Positions 33,431 through 42,009 are shown, counted from the first letter of the stretch. The stretch: 64,000 bases of DNA from Gp7-AA6 sp036395755 (GCA_036395755.1 DASWCZ010000079.1:13524-77523); one strand, 5' to 3'. Notes: generated by a model from the letters alone, not told the origin. A program made the numbers and translations.

Positions 33431-34887
33431 GACGGGCGGACGTCCCCGTCGCATTGCTCCTCCTCATTCTCGCCCTGCCCGCGTCCGGGCAGACTCCGTC
33501 GCCCGGAAAGCCCGATCGTTCGAAACCACCGGCGCTCGGACCCGTTCGGCCGTTGAAGCTTCCGCCCGTCCAGGAGCTCCATCTTTCGAACGGCGTGCCC
33601 GTGTTCTTAATCGAGCGGCACGAGGTGCCGGTCGTGCAGGTCGACACGGTCGTCCGCGCGGGGGCGGGAAACGACCCGCTCGAGAAGCCCGGCCTCGCGA
33701 GCCTGACCGCCGACATGCTGGATGAAGGCGCCGCAGGCAAAAGCGCGCTCGAGATCTCCGACGAAGTCGACTACCTCGGCGCGGACCTGGCGTCGGAGGC
33801 GGGCTGGGACGCGACCGTCGTCGCACTCCAGGTTCCGGTCAAGCGCGTCGAGAAGGCTCTTCCGATCCTCGCCGACGTGGTGGTACATCCGACGTTCCCC
33901 GCAGGCGAGATCGAACGCGTGCGGACGGACCGCCTGACCGAGCTCCTCCAGTGGCGCGACGAGCCGCGGGCCATCGCGTCCGTCGCGTTCGCCCGCGCCC
34001 TGTACGGCCGCAAGCACCGCTATGGAACTGCGACCCTCGGGACCGAATCTTCGGTGCGCGGGTTCTCGCGCGCGGACCTAGCCGCTTTCCATTCGCAGGC
34101 CTTCCGGCCGGACAACGCCGCGATCGTCGTCGTGGGCGACGTGACCGCCGCTTCGATCCAGCCCCGGCTCGAGAAGGCTTTCGGCGGCTGGAAATCCGCC
34201 GGCAACCGGGCCGCGGCCGAGGTCCCGGCGGCGCCGCAGATTCCCGGGCGGGAGATCTGGATCATCGACCGGCCCGGATCGGCGCAATCCGAGATCCGCA
34301 TCGGACGGATCGGGCCGCCGCGCTCGACGCCCGACTACTTTGCTCTGACGGTCATGAACACGATTCTCGGCGGCTCCTTCACTTCCCGGCTGATGCAGAA
34401 CCTGCGCGAGCAGCACGGCTACGCGTATGGGGCGCGATCATCGTTCGACTACCGTCTGTCGACCGGGCCGTTCGTGGCCGCGGCCGCCGTCCAGACCGAC
34501 AAGACCGCTCCGGCGGTGACCGAGTTCTTCAAGGAGCTCGATGCGATTCGTAAGACGATCACGGACGCCGAGGTCGCGAAAGCGAAAAACTACGTTGCCC
34601 TGTCGTTCCCGTCCGAGGTGGAGACGACGGGCGACCTCGCTTCCCGGCTCGCGCAGCAGTTCATCTACCGCCTGCCCAACGACTGGCTCGAGACGTACGT
34701 CGCTCGGATCGCCGCCGTCACCGTCGCGGACGTGCGTCGCGTGGCGAGCCAGTACCTGGATCCAGAGAAGGTCGCGGTCGTCGTGGTCGGAGACCGGAGC
34801 AAGATCGAAGGGGAATTGAAAACGCTGAACCTGGGTCCGGTGAAGACGCTGTCGGTCGACGAGCTCTTCGCGGCCGAGAAGAAGTAG
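33427..34887 (+). CDS. M16-family non-catalytic partner subunit
   Basis: This 486-residue secreted protein (signal peptide ALLLLILALPASG) has the M16 fold. The zinc motif position reads LASLTADMLDEG, so the HxxEH residues are missing. The C-terminal substrate-binding pair remains in LREQHGYAYGARSSF (Arg and Tyr). This is the pattern of the regulatory or alpha-type partner. It is translated from an ATG overlapping the stop of the catalytic subunit (ATGA), which supports 1:1 assembly. Confidence 0.93.
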   Translation: MRRADVPVALLLLILALPASGQTPSPGKPDRSKPPALGPVRPLKLPPVQELHLSNGVPVFLIERHEVPVVQVDTVVRAGAGNDPLEKPGLASLTADMLDEGAAGKSALEISDEVDYLGADLASEAGWDATVVALQVPVKRVEKALPILADVVVHPTFPAGEIERVRTDRLTELLQWRDEPRAIASVAFARALYGRKHRYGTATLGTESSVRGFSRADLAAFHSQAFRPDNAAIVVVGDVTAASIQPRLEKAFGGWKSAGNRAAAEVPAAPQIPGREIWIIDRPGSAQSEIRIGRIGPPRSTPDYFALTVMNTILGGSFTSRLMQNLREQHGYAYGARSSFDYRLSTGPFVAAAAVQTDKTAPAVTEFFKELDAIRKTITDAEVAKAKNYVALSFPSEVETTGDLASRLAQQFIYRLPNDWLETYVARIAAVTVADVRRVASQYLDPEKVAVVVVGDRSKIEGELKTLNLGPVKTLSVDELFAAEKK

Positions 34888-34896
34888 CTTCGGCCG

Positions 34897-35562
34897 ATGG
34901 CGAAACCGATCGTCCGGAAACTGCTTCTTGGCGTTCTCGCCGTCATTGTCCTTCTCGTCGCCGCCTTCGTCTGGAGAATCGGGCCGAGAAACGTCTTCGG
35001 GATGCTCCGGTACGACCAGCGCCGCGAAGGGAACCTCGCGGTCGGCCATGCCGCTCCCGACGTCTCGCTCTATTCGCTCGACGGCCGAACCCGCGTGCGA
35101 CTCGCGGACGAGATCGGCGTGAAGCCTCTGGTGATCATTTTCGGCAGCTACACCTGACCGCCGTTCCGGCGCTCGGTCGAGCGCGTCCAAAAAGCGTACC
35201 GGCAGTATCGGGACCGCGCCCGTTTTCTGACCGTCTACATCAAGGAGGCGCACCCGGAAGACGAGTGGCAGATGGATTCGAACGAGAAGGAGAGCGTCTG
35301 TTACCCGCAGCCGCGCACGCTCTCGCAGCGGGTCGCGATCGCCAACGACTTCGTGAAGCGCTTCCACTACGAAATCCCGATTGCCGTCGACGACATGGAC
35401 AATCGGGCGAATCAGCTCTATGCCGGCTGGCCGGAGCGCTTCTACATCGTCGACGAGAGCGGAAAGATCGTCTTCAAGGGCAAGCCCGGACCGTTCGGGT
35501 ACCACCCCGAAGAGGTGGAGTCGTGGCTCGCAAAGAGATTTCCTCCTCCGACCGGTAGCTGA
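34897..35562 (+). CDS. Iodothyronine deiodinase-like selenoprotein (UGA-coded Sec at residue 87)
   Basis: The frame from ATG 34897 has one in-frame TGA at 35155-35157 and then stays open to TGA/stop at 35560-35562. Reading the UGA as selenocysteine gives one 221-residue protein. Residues 8-26 are a membrane anchor. The Sec lies in VIIFGSYT-U-PPFRRS, matching the deiodinase active site FGSCTUPPF. Downstream are VYIKEAHPEDEW, AVDDMDNRANQLYAGWPERFYIVD and GKIVFKGKPGPFGYHPEE, the deiodinase/thioredoxin-fold pattern. A hairpin with a GGUC loop follows the UGA at bacterial SECIS distance. The Cys two residues before Sec in DIO1 is Tyr here. The substrate is unknown; a membrane-anchored reductase is inferred. 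Confidence 0.92.
35155..35184 (+). promoter_or_regulatory. Bacterial SECIS element following the Sec UGA
   Basis: GCGCTC (35169-35174) and GAGCGC (35179-35184) form a 6-bp perfect stem closing the tetraloop GGTC (35175-35178). The loop starts 18 nt after the UGA, within the range for bacterial SECIS elements, and GGUC is the loop recognised by SelB in E. coli fdhF. It lies inside the coding sequence, as in bacteria. Confidence 0.85.
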
Positions 35563-35705
35563 TCGAATCGGCGACCGACGAACCGCGCTGCACAACTCAC
35601 TGTGCATTCGCGAGGGCAACACCAGATTTTAGACAGCAATTCGATGAGGTGGTTCCGCGTGAGGCGGGTTGCGTTACCTCCCAGCGCACTGATGTCACAC
35701 TCAGG

Positions 35706-36059
35706 ATGGAGGAGAAGATGGCAGGTCATACCGTTGTCTCGATCCGGGCGGATGGATATGGCTTTGGCATCGGTCTCATATTCTTCGGCTGTGAGTGTCT
35801 CGTTCTGGGGTATCTGATTCGGAGATCGGGCTATCTGCCCGGGGTTCTCGGCGTTCTGATGCAAGTCGCGGGCTTGTGCTACCTGACGAATAGCTTCGCG
35901 CTGCTTCTGGCCCCGAACTTCGCAAGCCGGATATTCCCCGCGATTCTCCTTCCTGCCTTTGCCGCGGAGCTGTCGCTCTGCCTTTGGCTTCTCGTGAAGG
36001 GCGTGGACGTGCCGAAGTGGGAAGAGCGAGCAAACGCGGGACGGGTTAGCGGAGGCTAG
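35706..36059 (+). pseudogene. C-terminal fragment of a DUF4386 membrane protein
   Basis: About 118 residues match the second half of DUF4386 proteins, including LIFFGCECLVLGYLIRRSGYLPGVLGVL, LCYLTNSFALLLAP and ELSLCLWLLVKGVDVPKW. At least three transmembrane helices are visible. The full family is around twice this length, and the N-terminal helices are missing upstream. The ATG at 35706 or 35718 is an arbitrary start. The 5' region (35563-35705) has no recognisable gene and lower GC. It looks like the remnant of a deletion or a transferred gene. Confidence 0.65.
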
Positions 36060-36073
36060 GCTCGGGGTTCGCG

Positions 36074-36970
36074 ATGCGTGCCCCTCTGCCGGTCCTTCTC
36101 AATCGCTCTTCCGGGAGCCCGGCGGATCGCGACGCGGTCGACCGGGTCCGGGCGGCTTTCCGTTCGGCGGGCGCGGAGGCGGACGTCCAGCTCGCGCCGA
36201 GCGGCAAAGACGTCATCGCCCTCGCCCGACGCGCGGCGTCTGGCGGTAGCGACGTCGTCGTCGCCGGAGGAGGCGACGGCACCGTCAGCTCCGTCGCTTC
36301 CGTCCTCGCGGGAAGCGAGAAGACGCTCGGCATTCTCCCGCTCGGTACGCTCAACCACTTCGCGAAGGACCTTAGGATTCCCATGGACTTCGAAGAGGCG
36401 GCGAGAAACGTTGTCGAAGGCCGCATCGCTCTGGTCGACGTCGGAGAGGTCAACGGGAACGTCTTCGTGAACAACTCCAGCCTCGGCCTCTATCCGCGCA
36501 TCGTTCGGCATCGGGAGGAGCTCCAGCAGCGGCTCGGACAGGGGAAATGGCCGGCGTTCGCCTGGGCGACCCTTCACGCACTTCACCGGCATGCGTCCAG
36601 CCTCGAGCTCACTCTTTCCATCGACGGCCGCGAGATCCGCCGGCGCACTCCTTTCGTGTTCGTCGGCAATAATTTTTACGAGATGGAGGGTTTCAAGATC
36701 GGGAAACGCGACCGGCTCGACTTAGGAGAGCTTTCCGTCTATCTTGCTCCCGACGCGCGCCCTTTCGACTTGATCTTCCTGGCCATTCGCGCTTTCTTCG
36801 GACGACTGCGCGCCGCCGGCGACTTCGAAGCGCTGCGAACCAGGGAGCTTCGAATCGAGACGCGGACCGGCCGGTTTCAGGTCGCGACCGACGGCGAGAT
36901 CTCCATGCTGGACACGCCGCTCCTCTACCGCGTGCGGCCGCAGGACCTTCGCGTCGTCGTGCCGCGATGA
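36074..36970 (+). CDS. Diacylglycerol/lipid kinase family protein (YegS/BmrU-like)
   Basis: This 298-residue cytoplasmic enzyme has the NAD-kinase-like DAGK fold. VLLNRSSG is at the N-terminus, the nucleotide motif is GGGDGTVSSV, and LPLGTLNHFAKDL follows. The later NNSSLGLYP and the C-terminal ATDGEIS are also typical. It probably phosphorylates a lipid. The metallophosphoesterase ATG overlaps its stop by 4 bp, which suggests they function together. Confidence 0.88.
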   Translation: MRAPLPVLLNRSSGSPADRDAVDRVRAAFRSAGAEADVQLAPSGKDVIALARRAASGGSDVVVAGGGDGTVSSVASVLAGSEKTLGILPLGTLNHFAKDLRIPMDFEEAARNVVEGRIALVDVGEVNGNVFVNNSSLGLYPRIVRHREELQQRLGQGKWPAFAWATLHALHRHASSLELTLSIDGREIRRRTPFVFVGNNFYEMEGFKIGKRDRLDLGELSVYLAPDARPFDLIFLAIRAFFGRLRAAGDFEALRTRELRIETRTGRFQVATDGEISMLDTPLLYRVRPQDLRVVVPR

Positions 36971-37821
36971 AGGTTCTGCTCCACCTCTCCGACCTTCACT
37001 TCGGCCGCGTCGATCCGGCGACGCTCGATCCGCTGGTCGCGGCAGCAGAGACGATCCATCCCGACGTCCTGATCGTCTCCGGCGACCTGACGCAACGCGC
37101 TCGGCGCGCGGAGTTCCGCGCCGCCCGCGACTTCCTGGCGAGGCTTCCGAGGCCCCAGATCGTCGTGCCGGGAAACCATGACGTTCCGCTCTACAACGTC
37201 CTCTTCCGTTTTCTCCGGCCGCTCGGTGGCTACCGGCGGTACATCACGGATGATCTCGAACCGTACTACCAGGACGAAGAGATTGCGGTCATCGGGATCA
37301 ATACCGCGCGCTCCCTGGCGTTCAAAGGGGGGCGCATCAACGAGCGCCAGGTCGGCCGCGTGCGCGATCGGCTCTGCGCGCTTCCCGACGCGACCGTGCG
37401 GGTCATCGTCACGCATCACCCTTTCGATCTGCCGGAGGGCCGAATGGACGCGGACGTCGTCGGGCGAGCCCGGATGGCGATGGAAACGTTCGTCGAATGC
37501 GGCGCGGACGTCATCGCCTCCGGCCACTTACACGTGTCTCACACGGCGCACACGGCGATCCGCTACAAGATACCGGGGCGCTCGGCGCTCCTCGTCCAGG
37601 CCGGAACCGCGACCTCGACCCGGGAGAGAGGGGAGCAGAACTCCTTCAACGTGCTCCGGATTGAGCGCCCGCAGATCTCGGTGGAGCGTTACGTCTGGCA
37701 GCCGCTCGAGCGGCGGTTCGCGCCGGCAGCGCTCGAGACCTTCCTCCGCACCGACGAAGGCTGGGAGCGCGCGACGCCGCCGAAGCCCGCAGACGAACAG
37801 CCCCCGTCCGTCAGCCGCTAG
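36967..37821 (+). CDS. Metallophosphoesterase (class III cyclic-nucleotide PDE-like)
   Basis: The 284-residue protein has the full dimetal phosphoesterase set: LSDLHFG, SGDLTQRA, GNHDVP, THHPF and SGHLHVSH. Length and motif spacing resemble the cAMP phosphodiesterase/YfcE-type calcineurin-like group. No signal peptide is seen. It overlaps the lipid-kinase gene by 4 bp (ATGA). The actual substrate is unknown. Confidence 0.88.
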   Translation: MKVLLHLSDLHFGRVDPATLDPLVAAAETIHPDVLIVSGDLTQRARRAEFRAARDFLARLPRPQIVVPGNHDVPLYNVLFRFLRPLGGYRRYITDDLEPYYQDEEIAVIGINTARSLAFKGGRINERQVGRVRDRLCALPDATVRVIVTHHPFDLPEGRMDADVVGRARMAMETFVECGADVIASGHLHVSHTAHTAIRYKIPGRSALLVQAGTATSTRERGEQNSFNVLRIERPQISVERYVWQPLERRFAPAALETFLRTDEGWERATPPKPADEQPPSVSR

Positions 37822-37867
37822 CCCCTCGGATACAATCCGCGCGGTTTTTCGTCGAGAGGTGCCGGCG

Positions 37868-38623
37868 ATGTCCGAAGCTCGCGGCGTTGCCGCTCGGAGC
37901 CGTTTCGGGGAAACACTGCGCCGCGACGTCTGGTGGGTGGAGATCCTGCCGGTCGTCGCGTTGCTCGGCCTCTTCGCGATCTACGCCACAGCGCGCGCGT
38001 TCGAGGGGCGTTGGTTCGAGTGGGGGCCGTATATCTCCCCCTTCTACTCGCCCTTGATCGACCGCAATCACCACTGGTGGCCTTTCTCACCGGCGCTCTT
38101 GATCCTCGGCGGCCCTCTCGGATTCCGGGCGACGTGTTACTACTACCGCAAGGCGTATTACCGGGCGTTCTTCCTCGATCCACCGGCCTGCGCGGTCGGC
38201 GAGGCGCGCCGCGGCTACCGGGGCGAGACCGCCTTTCCGTTCGTGTTGCAGAACCTCCACCGCTTTTTCCTCTATCTCGCGATCCTCTTCCTCGGGTTTC
38301 TCTGGTACGACGCGATCCGGTCGTTCCGCTTCGACGGCCGGTTCGGCGTCGGGGTCGGATCGCTCGTGCTGACGGCGAACGTCGTCCTCCTGACGCTGTA
38401 CACGTTTTCCTGTCACTCGCTGCGGCACCTCGCGGGCGGGCAGGTCGACTGCTTCTCCTGTTCGGCGTCGGGCCGCGCGCGTCACCGCTTCTGGGGCTGG
38501 GCGAGCGCGCTCAACGAACGCCACATGCTGTTCGCCTGGATGAGCCTGGTCGCCGTCGGTCTCGCCGACCTCTACGTGCGCGCGCTCGCGTGCGGCGCGA
38601 TCCACGATCTGCGGCTGCTCTGA
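37868..38623 (+). CDS. sdhC: Succinate dehydrogenase cytochrome b subunit
   Basis: The 251-residue product has about five transmembrane helices: IEILPVVALLGLFAIYATA-type at the N-terminus, FSPALLILGGPLG, FFLYLAILFLGFLWY, LVLTANVVLLTLYTF and the last near MLFAWMSLVAVGLADLYV. Histidines in LQNLHRFFLY and FSCHSLRHLAGG are candidate haem ligands. Its TGA overlaps the sdhA start (TGATG). Together with sdhA and sdhB it anchors complex II. The sequence is closer to actinobacterial/acidobacterial types than to E. coli SdhC. Confidence 0.85.
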   Translation: MSEARGVAARSRFGETLRRDVWWVEILPVVALLGLFAIYATARAFEGRWFEWGPYISPFYSPLIDRNHHWWPFSPALLILGGPLGFRATCYYYRKAYYRAFFLDPPACAVGEARRGYRGETAFPFVLQNLHRFFLYLAILFLGFLWYDAIRSFRFDGRFGVGVGSLVLTANVVLLTLYTFSCHSLRHLAGGQVDCFSCSASGRARHRFWGWASALNERHMLFAWMSLVAVGLADLYVRALACGAIHDLRLL

Positions 38624-40338
38624 TGAGCCTCCCTTACGAGATTCACGAGCACGACGTCCTCGTCGTGGGCGCCGGAGGGGCGGGCCTGCGGGCCGCCATC
38701 GAAGCGCTCGCGCACGGGGCGAGCGTCGGAGTCGTCTGCAAGTCTCTGCTCGGCAAGGCGCACACGGTCATGGCGGAAGGGGGCATCGCCGCCGCGATGG
38801 CGAACGTCGATCGGGGCGACGACTGGCGCACCCATTTCCGCGACACGATGCGCGGCGGCAAGTACCTGAACAACTGGCGGATGGCGCAGATCCACGCGCA
38901 GGAGGCGCCGGACCGGGTGAGGGAGCTCGAGCAATGGGGCGCTCTCTTCGATCGCACGGCCGAGGGCGACATCCTCCAGCGGGCGTTCGGTGGTCATACG
39001 TTCAAGCGGCTGTGTCACGTCGGCGACCGCACGGGACTCGAGATGATCCGCACTCTTCAGGACCGGGGAGTCCAGATGGGCTTTCACGTCTACATGGAGT
39101 GCGCAGTGACGAGGCTGCTCACGGACGGCAAACGGGTCTGCGGCGCGGTCGGATACTGGCGCGAGCAGGGGCGTTTCGTCGTGTTCCGGGCGAAGTCTGT
39201 CGTGCTCGCCACCGGAGGGATCGGCAAGGCCTGGAAAATCACGTCGAACTCCTGGGAGTACACCGGCGACGGGATAGCGCTCGCCTACGACGCCGGCGCG
39301 GAGTTGCTCGACATGGAGTTCGTCCAGTTCCACCCGACCGGAATGGTCTGGCCGCCGGGCGTGCAGGGCCTTCTCGTCACCGAGGCCGTCCGCGGCGAAG
39401 GAGGCGTGCTCCGCAATCGCCTGGGCGAGCGGTTCATGGAGCGCTACGACCCGGAGAAGCTGGATCTCTCGACCCGCGACGTCGTCGCCCGGGCGATCTA
39501 CACGGAGGTGCGGGAGGGGCGCGGAACGGAGCACGGCGGCGCGTTCCTCGACATTTCCCAGAAGCCGGCGGAGTACGTGAAGCGCAAGCTCCCGAGCATG
39601 TACCACCAGTTCTTAGAGCTCGCCGACGTCGACATCACGAAAGGGCCGATGGAGGTCGGACCCACCTGCCATTACATGATGGGCGGCGTGCGCGTGGACG
39701 CGGAAACGGCGGAGACGACCGTGCCCGGCCTGTACGCGGCGGGGGAGGTCGCGGCCGGACTCCACGGAGCGAACCGGCTGGGGGGAAACTCCCTCTCCGA
39801 CCTGCTGGTCTTCGGGCGGCGCGCCGGGCTCGCGGCCGCCGAGCGGGCCGACCGGGCTCCGTCGGGCTCTTCGGACGACGGACAGATCGAGGAGGCCACG
39901 AGGGAGATGCTCGCTTTCTTCGAGCGGCCGGAGGGGGAGAGCCCGTACGCCGTCCACCGGGACTTGACCGAGACGATGCAGAGCCTCGTCGGGATTTTCC
40001 GCAATGAAAAGGACCTCGAGGACGGCCTCGCGAAGATCCGGGAGCTCCAGGATCGCGCCGGTCGCGTCCGAGTCGAAGGCTCGAGGCTGTTCAACCCCGG
40101 GTGGCACCTTGCGCGAGATCTGAAGGCGATGCTGACGGTCTCCGAGGCGGTCGCGCGGAGCGCTCTTCTCCGCAGGGAGAGTCGCGGCGCGCACAGCCGG
40201 ACGGATTTTGCGAAGAGCGATCCGGAGTGGGGGAAGAGGAACATCGTCGTCTCGCGTCGGGGCGGCGCGATGGAGCTGTCGGAGCGATCGGTCCCCGAGG
40301 CGCCGCCGGACTTGAAGGCGCTCATGGAGTCACAATGA
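38623..40338 (+). CDS. sdhA: Succinate dehydrogenase/fumarate reductase flavoprotein subunit
   Basis: This 571-residue FAD protein has the nucleotide-binding GAGGAGLRAAIEAL, LLGKAHTVMAEGG (His47 is the likely covalent FAD site), the active-site region VQFHPTGMV, and GLYAAGEVAAGLHGANRLGGNSLSDLLVFGRRAG. It has no signal peptide. It is coupled to sdhC upstream and overlaps sdhB downstream by 4 bp (ATGA). Confidence 0.96.
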   Translation: MSLPYEIHEHDVLVVGAGGAGLRAAIEALAHGASVGVVCKSLLGKAHTVMAEGGIAAAMANVDRGDDWRTHFRDTMRGGKYLNNWRMAQIHAQEAPDRVRELEQWGALFDRTAEGDILQRAFGGHTFKRLCHVGDRTGLEMIRTLQDRGVQMGFHVYMECAVTRLLTDGKRVCGAVGYWREQGRFVVFRAKSVVLATGGIGKAWKITSNSWEYTGDGIALAYDAGAELLDMEFVQFHPTGMVWPPGVQGLLVTEAVRGEGGVLRNRLGERFMERYDPEKLDLSTRDVVARAIYTEVREGRGTEHGGAFLDISQKPAEYVKRKLPSMYHQFLELADVDITKGPMEVGPTCHYMMGGVRVDAETAETTVPGLYAAGEVAAGLHGANRLGGNSLSDLLVFGRRAGLAAAERADRAPSGSSDDGQIEEATREMLAFFERPEGESPYAVHRDLTETMQSLVGIFRNEKDLEDGLAKIRELQDRAGRVRVEGSRLFNPGWHLARDLKAMLTVSEAVARSALLRRESRGAHSRTDFAKSDPEWGKRNIVVSRRGGAMELSERSVPEAPPDLKALMESQ

Positions 40339-41069
40339 AGGAAGCGACCCTTCACGTCTTCCGCGGAACGGCGGACGGCGGCGACCTCGTTGCGTACCGC
40401 GTGCCCGTCGCGCCGGGGATGGTCGTGCTCGACGCGCTCCATCACATCCAGGGTTATCTCGCGCCGGACCTCGCCGTGCGCTGGAACTGCAAGGCCGGCA
40501 AGTGCGGGTCGTGCTCGGCCGAGGTCAACGGCCGTCCACGGCTGACGTGCAAAACGCGAATGGATTCCCTGCCGCTCGAACGCCCGGTGGTCGTGACTCC
40601 GATGAAGTCGTTTCCCGTCATCCGCGACCTGGTGACGGACGTCTCCTGGAACTACGAGGTCAACCGGAAGATCCCGCCTTTTTCTCCGCGCCCCGGCACC
40701 GACTGGAAGATGTCGCAGGCCGACGTCGACCGGGTGCAGGAGTTCCGCAAGTGCATCGAGTGCTTCCTCTGCCAGAACGTCTGTCACGTTCTGCGGGACC
40801 ACGGAAAGAAGGCGGAGTTCGGCGGCCCCCGTTTCTTCGTCCGCGTCGCCGCCCTCGAGATGCACCCTCTCGACGGCGTATCGCGGACGAAGCTCCTGAA
40901 GGAGGAGCTCGGACTGGGCTACTGCAACATCACCAAGTGCTGTACCGAAGTCTGCCCGGAGGACATTCGCATCACGGACAACGCGATCATTCCCTTGAAG
41001 GAGCGCGTCGTCGACGACTTCTACGACCCGGTGGCGAAGCTCCTGCGCAAAGTCTTCGGTCGGAAATGA
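40335..41069 (+). CDS. sdhB: Succinate dehydrogenase/fumarate reductase iron-sulfur subunit
   Basis: The 244-residue protein carries the electron path of complex II. The 2Fe-2S motif is CKAGKCGSC with LTC downstream. The second cluster set is CIECFLCQNVCHVLRD, and the third is CNITKCCTEVCPE. The CIECFLCQNVC version resembles actinobacterial-type SdhB/FrdB. It is the last of the sdhCAB genes. The following helical protein starts almost immediately afterwards. Confidence 0.95.
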   Translation: MKEATLHVFRGTADGGDLVAYRVPVAPGMVVLDALHHIQGYLAPDLAVRWNCKAGKCGSCSAEVNGRPRLTCKTRMDSLPLERPVVVTPMKSFPVIRDLVTDVSWNYEVNRKIPPFSPRPGTDWKMSQADVDRVQEFRKCIECFLCQNVCHVLRDHGKKAEFGGPRFFVRVAALEMHPLDGVSRTKLLKEELGLGYCNITKCCTEVCPEDIRITDNAIIPLKERVVDDFYDPVAKLLRKVFGRK

Positions 41070-41083
41070 GAATTGGAGGCCTC

Positions 41084-41593
41084 ATGGAACACCAGTTGAA
41101 GACCATTTCGAAAGAGGCGATTCCCGAGGCGACCGCCAAGGCGGACTGGTACCGGCTGTTGAACGAGCCGGGCGAGGCGGAATCGATCTGCCGCGACGTG
41201 CTCGCCGTCGATCCGGCAGACCAGACGGCTCTGCGCCTTCTCGGGCTCGCGATCACCGATCAGTTCAGCGGAGCGCCGTCGGACCGCCGCGCGGAGGCGG
41301 AGGGGATCTTCCAGAAGCTCGGGGATCCCTACGAGCGGCTCTATTACGCCGGCATCGTGCGCGAGCGGTTCGCGAAAGCACAACTCTCGGCCGGCCGTCC
41401 CCCGCACACGTTGATCGTCCTCTTCGAGGACGCGCTCAAATGGTTCGAGGAGGCCGAGAAGATCCGGCCGCCGGGCAACGACGAAGCGATCCTCCGGTGG
41501 AATCGTTGCGTGCGGATCCTGAAGAACCTCGCCGTCTCCGACCGCGAGCGCGAGCACGCCCACTTCGAGCCGAGCGACAGCCCGCCGCTCTAA
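41084..41593 (+). CDS. TPR-like helical protein of unknown function downstream of sdhB
   Basis: The 169-residue soluble protein is almost entirely helical. It has a TPR-like first repeat, WYRLLNEPGEAESICRDVLAVDPADQTALRLLGLA, and a later WFEEAEKIRPPGNDEAILRWNR. No signal peptide or enzymatic motif is visible. The ATG at 41084 follows GGAGG; an in-frame ATG at 41066 overlaps the sdhB stop and would add six residues. Co-transcription with sdhCAB suggests a link to complex II assembly, but that is an inference. Confidence 0.75.
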   Translation: MEHQLKTISKEAIPEATAKADWYRLLNEPGEAESICRDVLAVDPADQTALRLLGLAITDQFSGAPSDRRAEAEGIFQKLGDPYERLYYAGIVRERFAKAQLSAGRPPHTLIVLFEDALKWFEEAEKIRPPGNDEAILRWNRCVRILKNLAVSDREREHAHFEPSDSPPL

Positions 41594-41657
41594 GAGAATG
41601 TCGCGTGAGTTCGGTGGCGGGTGCAGGTCCGCAGGATCTGTCCCCGCGACATTCTCT
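41593..41657 (-). repeat. REPIN-like nested palindrome with outer inverted repeats
   Basis: A 13-bp perfect inverted repeat, AGAGAATGTCGCG (41593-41605) and CGCGACATTCTCT (41645-41657), encloses a reverse-strand copy of the GGGGACAG/CTGCACCCGCC element with its inner stem near 41623-41640. The first arm begins on the last base of the TPR-gene stop codon. It can fold into one long hairpin and may also stop transcription of the sdh operon. Confidence 0.75.
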
Positions 41658-41706
41658 CGGGCAAGTGGAGACATGACCCCTCCCCGGATCGTCTAGACTC
41701 AAAGCG

Positions 41707-42009
41707 ATGCTCAAATTGAAGGGGATGCGGGAGGCGGCTCCCGGGAAACGGCTCTTCGTGATCGAGGACGAAGGGCAGCCCGCTTCCGCCGAGGCGCTGG
41801 AACGCCTCGCTTCGATCGCCCGCCGGCTCGTCGAGGAAAACGCGCTTCCCGGCGAGTTCGAGGTCTTCGGAGAAGGCCTGCTCGCTCTGAACCTTCGCGC
41901 CTCCGACCGGACCTTCTTCCACGACGGCATCGTGTTCGCCGCTCTCGACGCCGTCAACGATCCGGGCCGCAATCCCACGCTCACGCGGATCTCAAACGAG
42001 GTCGACTAG
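41707..42009 (+). CDS. Conserved small hypothetical protein
   Basis: This 100-residue soluble acidic protein has no motif I can assign. It starts MLKLKGMREAAPGKRLFVIEDEG, has a helical centre (ALERLASIARRLVEENALPGEF) and ends in NPTLTRISNEVD. No signal or membrane segment is present. Its 3' end overlaps the convergent TSUP gene by 4 bp. Coding is supported by typical codon bias and the tight overlap. Confidence 0.6.
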   Translation: MLKLKGMREAAPGKRLFVIEDEGQPASAEALERLASIARRLVEENALPGEFEVFGEGLLALNLRASDRTFFHDGIVFAALDAVNDPGRNPTLTRISNEVD

